A stretch of DNA of 7,977 bases, taken from NCBI GenBank assembly GCA_030740295.1, contig JASLXP010001281.1, forward strand, positions 1 to 7,977, in the 5' to 3' direction. Position numbers and translations under genes: made by a program. Below the pieces are notes generated by a model that saw nothing but the letters and a program-made list of their open reading frames with translations, did no database searches and had not been told where the DNA came from. This document shows, in pieces, positions 1-5,547 of this stretch. This stretch comes from Planctomycetota bacterium. Its GTDB lineage: Bacteria > Planctomycetota > PUPC01 > JACPCR01. How positions within the stretch are numbered: the first letter of the stretch is position 1; each line of letters starts with the position of its first letter.

Positions 1-126
1 CATCAGCTCAGCGGAACTTGCTTAAACCATCGAAAGGTGGGTGAGTTTCAGTTGGTTGCCATCGGGGGCCGCGCTTTTTCTGTCGCGGGAGGTGATCGCA
101 AATGGATGTATTCTCTTGATATCTAA
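1..126 (+). CDS. Possible 3' end of an upstream gene (partial, unidentified)
   Basis: Frame 1 is open from the window edge to a TAA at 124-126, giving about 41 residues that end in WMYSLDI. The other two forward frames stop at about 22-24 and 42-44. The tail has a plausible protein composition, with a Gly- and Val-rich stretch (VAIGGRAFSVAGG) that could be a beta-strand repeat end. An open run of 41 codons at this GC content can also occur by chance. No family is recognised and the start lies outside the window. If real, it is co-directional with the M48 gene and separated from it by about 187 bp. Confidence 0.3.
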   Translation, partial: HQLSGTCLNHRKVGEFQLVAIGGRAFSVAGGDRKWMYSLDI

Positions 127-313
127 CATAATGGATGATCAGCTAAAGAGGAATTTTGTGCCCTGTGCAAAGTTCAAAAGAACAACTTCACAGCACACTG
201 AATTGGTCGTATCCTGGTCTGATGAAAAATCGGCTCATTTTCATTTGATGAATTCGGTCAACTCTCCGTCTATATATCGGTTCGTGGCCTCAACTCCAAC
301 ATCAAAACCAGCC
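127..313. other. Gene-free leader upstream of the M48 gene
   Basis: This is about 187 bp of comparatively AT-rich sequence between the possible upstream stop and the preferred M48 start. The M48 reading frame happens to stay open through it, but the translation looks unlike a secreted protein N-terminus. There is no strong hairpin terminator. The best promoter-like words are CATAAT at 127-132 and TATATA at 271-276 (with TTGATG at 245-250, a 20-bp spacer that is too long). Neither is convincing, so I do not call a promoter here. Confidence 0.4.
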
Positions 314-1456
314 ATGCCATCTCGTCTGTTTGCCCTTCTTGTTTCTGCTGTCCTTTTTTCCACCCAATCGAATGCCGAAAGTGATGCCGGGCGGATGACC
401 CGCTATTACGCGAAGCATGGAGTCCAGGCAGCAGCCATTCAGACTCTACTGGATATGGAATACGGTAACAGCGCGGTCCGGAAGTTCGCGTCACGGGGCC
501 TGAAGGCTGGCCGAGGGGGCCTGCCTGGCGTACCGAAGTGGTGGCGTGAATTGAACCCGGTCAAGCCCAGCATGTCGCTCGATCAGGAGGTACAGGTCGG
601 CCTCCGAGTCGCCGGGAGACTGTTGAATGACTTCAAGATCGTCGATGATGAAAAGGCCCAGACCTACATCAACCTGCTCGGCCGCTACGTTACGGGCAAG
701 TCCATGCGGCCCGGTCTGAGGTATCGATTTGCCATCCTGAAGGCCAAAGACCCGATGGCCTATGCGGCCCCCGGCGGCTTTGTTTTCGTCTCCAGCGGCC
801 TCGTCAAGCTGCTGGACAACGAAGACGAGCTCGCATTTGTCCTGGCTCACGAAGCCGTCCACGTGGCCCGTTATCACGGGGTAAACAGCGTGGAGAACGC
901 GACCGCTGTCCGGCATGCCAGGGACGCATTTACCGACCTGGAAGTTCAGAACAATACCGACGCGAGTAATCGAAAAGAGCTGGAGGCCGTCACCGGCAAG
1001 GCATTCAAGAAATTCATGGATTACACGAGAAGCATCGAGAAGGAACGTGCAGGAGGCAACTTCAATGAGGCGTTCGATGACCTCGAGCGTACAGAGCAGC
1101 GCGGCATCCAACTGGATCAGGAGGACGAAGAGCTCGACCTCGACGTTTTCGCGGATCACTCTTATCGTGTGGCGACCGGTTTCCGAAATCGTACCGAGGA
1201 ATTTGAATCGGATGTACTCGGGCTCGATATCATCGTGCGCTCAGGTTACAGCAAAGAAGCATCTGCATCTCTTCTGGACAAGCTCCGGGTGGCGATTGGT
1301 GATACCCCCTTCGTCCTCGACGATTCCACTCATCCTCGATTCACCGACCGAATCAAATCCGTAAAGAAGCACATGGCAGCCAGGTGGCGCCGTTCGAACC
1401 GGCGGATGGTCCACACCAGCAGCCGTTTCGGACTGTTCCAGAAATCACTGAAGTAA
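314..1456 (+). CDS. Secreted M48-family zinc metallopeptidase
   Basis: 380 residues from ATG 314. This start is chosen because it gives a clean Sec signal peptide (basic MPSR, hydrophobic FALLVSAVLF, cleavage near SNA|ES at about residue 21). The frame is open further upstream, but starts at 41, 131 or 248 would bury the signal. No good Shine-Dalgarno is visible. M48 hallmarks: AAPGGFVFVSSGL (about 151-163), the zinc motif HEAVH (H179, E180, H183), a third-ligand motif E296-F-E-S-D300 matching ExxxD, and a THPRFTDRI segment (339-347) like the family's THPxxxxRI. The expected activity is zinc-dependent endopeptidase in the periplasm or at the outer membrane, as in BepA/LoiP relatives. Oddity: H183 to E296 is 113 residues, against about 60 in E. 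coli BepA, because of a charged, probably helical insert (about 195-290) with a very acidic stretch (268-277). The short LPP20 gene follows after 35 bp, probably in the same transcript. Family assignment is firm; substrate unknown. Confidence 0.93.
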   Translation: MPSRLFALLVSAVLFSTQSNAESDAGRMTRYYAKHGVQAAAIQTLLDMEYGNSAVRKFASRGLKAGRGGLPGVPKWWRELNPVKPSMSLDQEVQVGLRVAGRLLNDFKIVDDEKAQTYINLLGRYVTGKSMRPGLRYRFAILKAKDPMAYAAPGGFVFVSSGLVKLLDNEDELAFVLAHEAVHVARYHGVNSVENATAVRHARDAFTDLEVQNNTDASNRKELEAVTGKAFKKFMDYTRSIEKERAGGNFNEAFDDLERTEQRGIQLDQEDEELDLDVFADHSYRVATGFRNRTEEFESDVLGLDIIVRSGYSKEASASLLDKLRVAIGDTPFVLDDSTHPRFTDRIKSVKKHMAARWRRSNRRMVHTSSRFGLFQKSLK

Positions 1457-1479
1457 TTTTCTGCCATTAACCATCCTTC

Positions 1480-1485
1480 AAGGAG
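1480..1485 (+). promoter_or_regulatory. Strong Shine-Dalgarno of the short LPP20 gene
   Basis: AAGGAG sits 6 nt before ATG 1492 and fixes the start of the short LPP20 gene. It is the best ribosome-binding site in the window. The M48 and M16 genes have none that is convincing, so this gene may be translated more strongly than its neighbours. Confidence 0.8.
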
Positions 1486-1491
1486 ACAAAC

Positions 1492-2079
1492 ATGAATCGT
1501 TCCACCTCCATGCTTATCTGTGCCGGCGCAATAGCCGGGCTGTTTCTGTTCCCGGGCTGCGGGCCGAAGAAAAGAGACCGCAAGGGCGCGAATCTGCCTG
1601 CCGAGGGCGCGAAAGGTGTCCCGAACTGGGTTACAAAAGGCTCGGGTGCGTTTAAAGATGGAAAGAAAGGAAAAGCGTTTTACGGTGTCGGCGCAGTCTC
1701 GGGCGTAAAGAATTATTCGCTCCTGCGGCGCAGTGCTGAAAATGCTGCCCGCGTCGAGGTTGGCCGTATCTTTGATACCTATGTCACCAGTCTCGCGAAG
1801 TCCTACGCCCGCAGCGTGAGCAACGTCGATGCAAGCCAGGAAGAACAGCTCATCCAGGATGCGTCAAAGGCTTTCACCAACGTCACCCTGTCCGGCATCC
1901 AGGTTGGTGAGCACTATTACGATCAGCCCACTAAAACCATGTATGTGTACGCGTTCCTGGATACCGGGGTATTCAAGAATGCCATTCAGAAGGCCCAGCA
2001 ACTCGGAGAAGAATTCCGAAAACATGTGAAGGAAAACTCGGACGGTGCATTCACCGATTTGAGCAACGAGGGCAAGTAA
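1492..2079 (+). CDS. LPP20-family lipoprotein (short form)
   Basis: 195 residues. The N-terminus is a lipoprotein signal: a hydrophobic run (about 8-20) then FPGC with Cys23 as the likely lipidated residue, although F at -3 and P at -2 are unusual for a lipobox. A basic linker (KKRDRK) follows. The LPP20-type domain starts at PNWV (44-47), continues through AFYGVGAVSG (62-71, the usual 'ygvG' strand) and a helix of Ala/Glu/Arg residues (SAENAARVEVGRI), and ends with a strand pair around MYVYAFLD (150-157). These proteins are named after a Helicobacter outer-membrane lipoprotein; their molecular role is poorly defined. The longer lipoprotein at 4382-5431 shares the same pattern (PDWV, LTGVGVG, an Ala/Arg/Glu helix, FYALAVL), so the two look like paralogues. 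It lies 35 bp after the M48 stop with a strong ribosome-binding site, probably co-transcribed. Its own 3' side holds repeat elements rather than an adjoining gene. Confidence 0.8.
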   Translation: MNRSTSMLICAGAIAGLFLFPGCGPKKRDRKGANLPAEGAKGVPNWVTKGSGAFKDGKKGKAFYGVGAVSGVKNYSLLRRSAENAARVEVGRIFDTYVTSLAKSYARSVSNVDASQEEQLIQDASKAFTNVTLSGIQVGEHYYDQPTKTMYVYAFLDTGVFKNAIQKAQQLGEEFRKHVKENSDGAFTDLSNEGK

Positions 2080-2129
2080 CTGCGTTTATCCGTAGTATCG
2101 GAGCTCCGCGACGAGCTATCATCGAATAA

Positions 2130-2194
2130 AGCCCCTGCAGGGGACGACATAATGAAGAAAAACCGTTATCTTTTATGTCACCCTTGCAGGGGCT
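2130..2194. repeat. 65-bp palindromic (REP-like) hairpin element
   Basis: The left arm AGCCCCTGCAGGGG (2130-2143) and right arm CCCTTGCAGGGGCT (2181-2194) are inverted copies matching at 13 of 14 positions. Pairing continues inward with GACATAA (2146-2152) and TTATGTC (2173-2179), separated from the outer stem by a small asymmetric bulge, leaving a loop of about 20 nt. The left arm also contains a perfect 12-bp palindrome, CCCCTGCAGGGG (2132-2143). It starts 50 bp after the LPP20 stop. The stem is not followed by a T-run, so it is not a classic intrinsic terminator, but it could stabilise the 3' end of the upstream transcript. The shape fits the REP class of intergenic repeats; copy number elsewhere in the genome cannot be seen here. 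Confidence 0.75.
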
Positions 2195-2226
2195 GTTCTG
2201 ATCCAGGTCACAGAAGAACTAAGGGC

Positions 2227-2357
2227 GTGGCGACAGGTTGCCAGCCTGTCAGCCCCAAAAAATGTGACGGTTAATTCAATGAAACTGACAGGTAGTTGAG
2301 TAACAAGAATCTGTCAAAATTAATGGCAGGGCGGCCAAGCTGGCAGCCTGTCGCCAC
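2227..2357. repeat. 131-bp MITE/REP-like element with 19-bp inverted ends
   Basis: The ends are GTGGCGACAGGTTGCCAGC (2227-2245) and GCTGGCAGCCTGTCGCCAC (2339-2357), inverted copies matching at 18 of 19 positions. Two further pairs nest inside: TTAATT (2271-2276) with AATTAA (2318-2323), and TGACAG (2286-2291) with CTGTCA (2311-2316). The left end can also fold on itself, GACAGG (2232-2237) with CCTGTC (2245-2250). The interior is AT-rich and has no ORF. This could be a non-autonomous MITE, a pair of REP units in opposite orientation (BIME-like), or a structured RNA. No clear target-site duplication is visible. It ends directly before the ribosome-binding site of the small leader ORF. Confidence 0.7.
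2296..2324 (+). promoter_or_regulatory. Weak promoter candidate inside the 131-bp repeat
   Basis: TTGAGT (2296-2301) and ATTAAT (2319-2324) match the sigma-70 -35 and -10 boxes at 4 of 6 positions each with an ideal 17-bp spacer. They lie in the AT-rich interior of the repeat, on the correct strand to drive the LpoB-COG3014-LPP20 cassette from about 2331. Matches this weak occur often by chance in AT-rich sequence. The 342-bp gap makes a separate promoter for the cassette likely, but this exact site is a guess. Confidence 0.2.
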
Positions 2358-2367
2358 AAGGTAACTC

Positions 2368-2421
2368 ATGAACAGTGCAAGAATGCACTTCACGCAACAT
2401 CAATCACAAAAAGGGGCATAA
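2368..2421 (+). CDS. Possible 17-codon leader ORF ahead of the LpoB-like gene
   Basis: ATG 2368 opens a frame encoding MNSARMHFTQHQSQKGA and ends at TAA 2419-2421, exactly abutting ATG 2422 of the LpoB-like gene. AAGG (2358-2361) lies 6 nt upstream, a reasonable ribosome-binding site. Codons 3-8 overlap a perfect hairpin, AGTGCA (2374-2379) / AGAA loop / TGCACT (2384-2389). The Shine-Dalgarno of the LpoB-like gene (AAGGGG, 2411-2416) lies inside the last codons, so ribosomes finishing the leader would terminate next to the downstream start. That arrangement would suit translational coupling. The peptide is not recognised and the ORF is short enough to be chance. Confidence 0.3.
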   Translation: MNSARMHFTQHQSQKGA

Positions 2422-3033
2422 ATGACTTTCACAAGATTCTTCATATTCGGTGGTCTCATCCTGTCCTTTGTCTGCACCGGCATGCGGTGCGATCCGAAGA
2501 TAAGGCGCAAGGACCCGGGCAAGGTCATCGATTACAGTGGTCGCTGGAACGATTCTGATTCACAAATGGTCGCAGCGGCCGTCATCGAAGACTGCCTCGC
2601 GAGCGCGTGGATAGATGAATACAAAAACGAAAACAACAAACGCCCCGTCATGGTGGTTGGCCGCGTGAAGAACAAAAGCCACGAGCATATTGATACGATG
2701 TTTTTCACCAAAGAATTCGAGAAGGCACTCATCAAATCGGGCCGAGTTCGAGTGGTTGCCGAGAAAGATATGCGAGAAGACGTGCGGGCGGAGCGCAGAG
2801 ACATTCAGATGAACGCCGACTCCGCTACTATCAAAAAATTTGGCAAAGAAATCGGAGCGGATTTTGTCCTTCTCGGTGTGGTCGGGACGATCAAGGATGA
2901 GGTAAAGTCCCGTTACGTGATGTATTACCAGACAGATCTTGAGCTCATCAATATTGAGACGAATGAGAAGGTCTGGATCGGTGAAAAGAAACTGAAGAAG
3001 GACATAAAGAAGAAATCATTCAAACTCTTCTGA
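2422..3033 (+). CDS. lpoB: LpoB-like penicillin-binding protein activator
   Basis: 203 residues from ATG 2422, with AAGGGG 5 nt upstream. An N-terminal hydrophobic segment (about 6-17) is followed by Cys18 and Cys23. The mature part carries the pattern of the LpoB family: YSGRWNDSDSQMVA (39-52, shared by the COG3014-linked branch), RPVMVVGRVKNKSHEHIDT (the first core strand and loop), then a helix KALIKSGRVRVVAEKD, IGADFVLLGVVGTIKDEV, and the final YYQTDLELINIETNEKVWIG before a lysine-rich tail. In E. coli LpoB is an outer-membrane lipoprotein that contacts and stimulates the peptidoglycan synthase PBP1b; the same role here is inferred from family. Length is close to E. coli LpoB (about 213). 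Oddity: neither cysteine has a textbook lipobox (SFVC has Val at -1; GMRC has Arg at -1), so lipidation is uncertain. The COG3014-type gene follows after 8 bp. Confidence 0.85.
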   Translation: MTFTRFFIFGGLILSFVCTGMRCDPKIRRKDPGKVIDYSGRWNDSDSQMVAAAVIEDCLASAWIDEYKNENNKRPVMVVGRVKNKSHEHIDTMFFTKEFEKALIKSGRVRVVAEKDMREDVRAERRDIQMNADSATIKKFGKEIGADFVLLGVVGTIKDEVKSRYVMYYQTDLELINIETNEKVWIGEKKLKKDIKKKSFKLF

Positions 3034-3041
3034 GGCGAAAG

Positions 3042-4376
3042 ATGCCTGCACTTTCCTTTTTCGGTAAACGGCCAACCAGCTTCAAACGGCTTCTCAGGCG
3101 GGTACACGTTCCCCTGATCGTTCTGTTCTCTTGCAGCCTCAACGCCTGCTGGACATCCCGCATTGCGAATCCGCTCACACCAGCGCAGGTCAACAAGAGC
3201 GATTACGGCCGAAATGCAAAGCTGCTGTACTACATGGATCTCGGCATCACGAATCACTACGAAGGTCGTTATGCGGTCAGCAATCGAAAACTGGAAGATG
3301 CGGAGAGACTCGGCGAGCAGCTCTATACAAAATCGCTGACCGGAACCGCTGCATCCTTCATCGTTAATGATTATGTGCTGGCATACCGCGGCGAAGATTT
3401 TGAGCTTGCCCTTATCCATCTCTACATGGCGCTGAATTACGCCAAACTCGGCAAACTCGAAGACGCGCTCGTCGAGGCCCGAAAGCTCGACAGCAAACTC
3501 AGCGCGCTCAATCAGAGCTATCCCGAAGGAAAGAAAAACGTTTATAAGGAAGACGCGCTCATTCGATTCATCGCCGCCCTGCTCCACGAGGCGGAAGGCA
3601 ACCTGGACAGCGCCAACGTGGACTACATGAAATCACTGGAGGTCTTCAGGGACTACGCTGCCAATTACGGCACGGTTGCTCCCAGGTTTGTTGTCGAGAA
3701 CCTACTGACAGTCGCGGATGGCGCGGGCTTTCCCGATCGTGTTGAGAAGCTCCGAAGTGAATATCCGGAAGCCCAATTCCTCCGTTACAAGAGTAAGCAA
3801 CGGCTCGGCGAAGTCATCGTCGTGCATTACCACGGCAAGAGCCCTGTGAAGGTTTCAGAGAGGGTGCCGTTGGGGATTATGGAAGGTGTTGTCCTGACCG
3901 TATCATTTCCGAAATATGAGTATTCGCCCCGCAACAGAAAGGGGGCAACCGTTACTTTCACAAGGGCGGACGGCAAGGGGGTCTCCTGCGCTACCGAGGT
4001 CATGGAAAACATCGAAGCCATCGCCAGCAAGAATCTCAAGAATCGCATTCACCGCATGAATGCAAAAGCGATTGCACGGCTCGCGGCCCAGTATGCTCTC
4101 ATCGAAATGCAGGCCAAAAAAATTCGCAAGAAATACGGCAAGAAAGCGGAACAATTGTGGCGGATGACAACGCACCTCAGCCGGGAGCTCGCGTCCACAG
4201 CGGATACGCGTTCCTGCCGCTCACTTCCGGCCGAGATTCGGATTGGACGGGCCATCTTGATGCCGGGTGAATACTCGGCAAACATCCGGATGCCTGATGG
4301 CGACACACGTCAGATAAAGAAACTCAAAGTGTCCGCTGGCAAAAAAGAATTCGTCATCCTGCGTTCCGTGGATTGA
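3042..4376 (+). CDS. COG3014-family helical-repeat lipoprotein
   Basis: 444 residues. GAGG (3032-3035), overlapping the stop of the LpoB-like gene, serves as ribosome-binding site 6 nt before ATG 3042. The signal has a long basic n-region (about 9-22), a hydrophobic core (PLIVLFSCSL) and a lipobox LNAC with Cys36. From about 55 to 245 the protein is a run of helical pairs resembling tetratricopeptide repeats (YYMDLGITNHYEGRY 63-77; ALIHLYMALNYAKLGKLEDALVEARKL around 123-149; AALLHEAEGNLDSANVDY around 178-195). A beta-rich region (256-310) starts at VIVVHYHGKSP, a helical part spans about 320-385, and the C-terminus (389-444) has DTRSCRSLPAEIRIGR and a PGEY beta-sandwich-like end. This order and the DTRS..LPAEI signature fit COG3014, a family of unknown function often found beside LpoB and LPP20-type genes. 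A scaffold or partner for the LpoB-like protein is the natural guess. Coding ends 5 bp before the next ATG. Confidence 0.82.
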   Translation: MPALSFFGKRPTSFKRLLRRVHVPLIVLFSCSLNACWTSRIANPLTPAQVNKSDYGRNAKLLYYMDLGITNHYEGRYAVSNRKLEDAERLGEQLYTKSLTGTAASFIVNDYVLAYRGEDFELALIHLYMALNYAKLGKLEDALVEARKLDSKLSALNQSYPEGKKNVYKEDALIRFIAALLHEAEGNLDSANVDYMKSLEVFRDYAANYGTVAPRFVVENLLTVADGAGFPDRVEKLRSEYPEAQFLRYKSKQRLGEVIVVHYHGKSPVKVSERVPLGIMEGVVLTVSFPKYEYSPRNRKGATVTFTRADGKGVSCATEVMENIEAIASKNLKNRIHRMNAKAIARLAAQYALIEMQAKKIRKKYGKKAEQLWRMTTHLSRELASTADTRSCRSLPAEIRIGRAILMPGEYSANIRMPDGDTRQIKKLKVSAGKKEFVILRSVD

Positions 4377-4381
4377 TTTCT

Positions 4382-5431
4382 ATGAATTTCCTCCGAACTC
4401 TTACCGTCCTCATCGCCTGCCTTTCGAGCGGCTGTTTTGGCTTCTTGCGCAGGGATGATAATGGAGGGCCCGTCTGGCGAGGTAAGCAGCCGGACTGGGT
4501 GCTGGAGAGCTCGGCGAAGTATCCGAAGCAGAAATACCTGACCGGTGTCGGTGTCGGCAATACCAGAAACGCTGCCGAGAAAGATGCAAGAGCCGAGCTC
4601 GCACGGATCTTTCGCGCGGACATTGACAGCAAGGTTGCCACCTATCGAAAGTATTTTCAGTCGAACGTCTCGGCCGACGAAGATGAAGTTACCCTCAGCA
4701 ATCTGACTACTGTGTCGGCCAGGCAGGCCATCGAGGGTTCAGAAGTCGTAGAGATCTACCGCCCTCGTCGCGGTGTTCAGTTCTATGCGCTCGCCGTCCT
4801 GGAGCGCGCAAAGACCGGCCGCATCCTTCGCGATAGAATCTTCAAACTTGATGCAGAGATTGAACTGCTCAGCAGCAAGGCGAAATCGTCCCAGGATAAA
4901 CTTGCCCAACTGCGATACCTGAAGCGCTCCGCCCCAAAGTTCGCGTTGCGAGACGCTTTCGAATCCCAACTCCGAATCGTCGACCGGGCCGGCGGCGGCA
5001 TCGCGACCCTGGCAAACTTCGAAGAGGTCAAATCCAGCATAGATGAGATCCTTGCCAAAGAGGTGGCTATCGCGGTAACCGTCACCGGCCAGCGCGCGGA
5101 CGACCTCCGCTCCGCAATCCTGAAGGAGCTCACCCGGCTCGGACTCCCGACAACCTCAGGCGCGCCTTCCGGTAAATCAGTCGACCTCAAAATTGTTGTC
5201 GGCTCTAAATATTCCGTAACGCAGCGCAAGGCGGAGTTCTTTGACGTGAATTGGACCGTCCCATCAAAGCTGATCGACAGGAGCGGAAAAGAACTGTCCA
5301 CCAAAGTCCACGAAGTCACCGGCGGCTATGTAGACAAGACCCAGGCCGAACGCCTGAGCTACGGCGAGCTGCAGACAAAGATCCCGGCGGGAGTTGCTCG
5401 GCAAGTGGATGATTACTTGATGGGGCGGTGA
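4382..5431 (+). CDS. LPP20-family lipoprotein (long form)
   Basis: 349 residues from ATG 4382, five bases after the previous stop; only GTGGA (4368-4372) resembles a ribosome-binding site, so coupling to upstream translation is likely. A TTG at 4373 overlapping that stop (TTGA) would add three residues and is a less likely start. Signal peptide: FLRTLTVLIACLSSGC, with Cys18 the likeliest lipidated residue; LIAC gives an alternative at Cys13 but with a very short hydrophobic core. The LPP20-type domain spans about 36-145 (PDWVLESS, KYLTGVGVG, helix AAEKDARAELARIF, strand VQFYALAVLERA). A long, highly charged helix follows (about 145-185), possibly coiled-coil. The remainder (about 225-349) is alpha/beta, with VAIAVTVTG, a helix LRSAILKELTRLGL and strands such as DLKIVVGSKYSV, reminiscent of CsgG/TolB-N-like envelope domains. 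It completes the LpoB-COG3014-LPP20 cassette and is a paralogue of the 195-residue protein at 1492-2079, with an extra C-terminal half. Confidence 0.82.
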   Translation: MNFLRTLTVLIACLSSGCFGFLRRDDNGGPVWRGKQPDWVLESSAKYPKQKYLTGVGVGNTRNAAEKDARAELARIFRADIDSKVATYRKYFQSNVSADEDEVTLSNLTTVSARQAIEGSEVVEIYRPRRGVQFYALAVLERAKTGRILRDRIFKLDAEIELLSSKAKSSQDKLAQLRYLKRSAPKFALRDAFESQLRIVDRAGGGIATLANFEEVKSSIDEILAKEVAIAVTVTGQRADDLRSAILKELTRLGLPTTSGAPSGKSVDLKIVVGSKYSVTQRKAEFFDVNWTVPSKLIDRSGKELSTKVHEVTGGYVDKTQAERLSYGELQTKIPAGVARQVDDYLMGR

Positions 5432-5461
5432 AAAGCACATCCTCTTCGGACCTGAGTGCAA

Positions 5462-5506
5462 GAGATGGCAGGCTCGCAGGCTGGTGGCAGCTTGCTGACA
5501 CGCCAC
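5462..5506. repeat. Degenerate copy of the intergenic repeat end
   Basis: The gap between the long LPP20 gene and the M16 gene contains GTGGC (5484-5488) paired with GCCAC (5502-5506) around a 13-nt loop, preceded by the direct words GCAGGCT at 5468-5474 and 5477-5483. TGGCAGCTTGCTGACACGCC (5485-5504) resembles the right end of the 131-bp element (TGGCAGCCTGTCGCC, 2341-2355) with a small insertion. It may be a decayed REP unit. There is no T-run, so I do not call it a terminator. Confidence 0.35.
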
Positions 5507-5547
5507 TACGCTGTCGTTGAGCGCCAGCGCCACAACAATCAAACACC

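Noticed and set aside
41..313. 91-codon in-frame N-terminal extension of the M48 gene
   Set aside because: The frame is open from ATG 41, but the extension places a good signal peptide in the interior, has no ribosome-binding site at its start codons, and reads through comparatively AT-rich intergenic-looking sequence.
491..1159. 222-codon open frame on the - strand
   Set aside because: It lies wholly opposite the M48 gene, whose motifs are unambiguous; the translation shows no recognisable domain. It is a shadow of the coding strand.
2130..2194. Intrinsic transcription terminator
   Set aside because: The stem is strong but no T-run follows on either strand; the loop and length suit a REP-like repeat better.
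2130..2357. CRISPR array
   Set aside because: The repeats are inverted, not regularly spaced direct repeats, there are only two or three copies, and no cas genes are present.
2925..3587. 220-codon open frame on the - strand
   Set aside because: It overlaps the well-supported LpoB-like and COG3014-type genes and has no recognisable motif or good start context.
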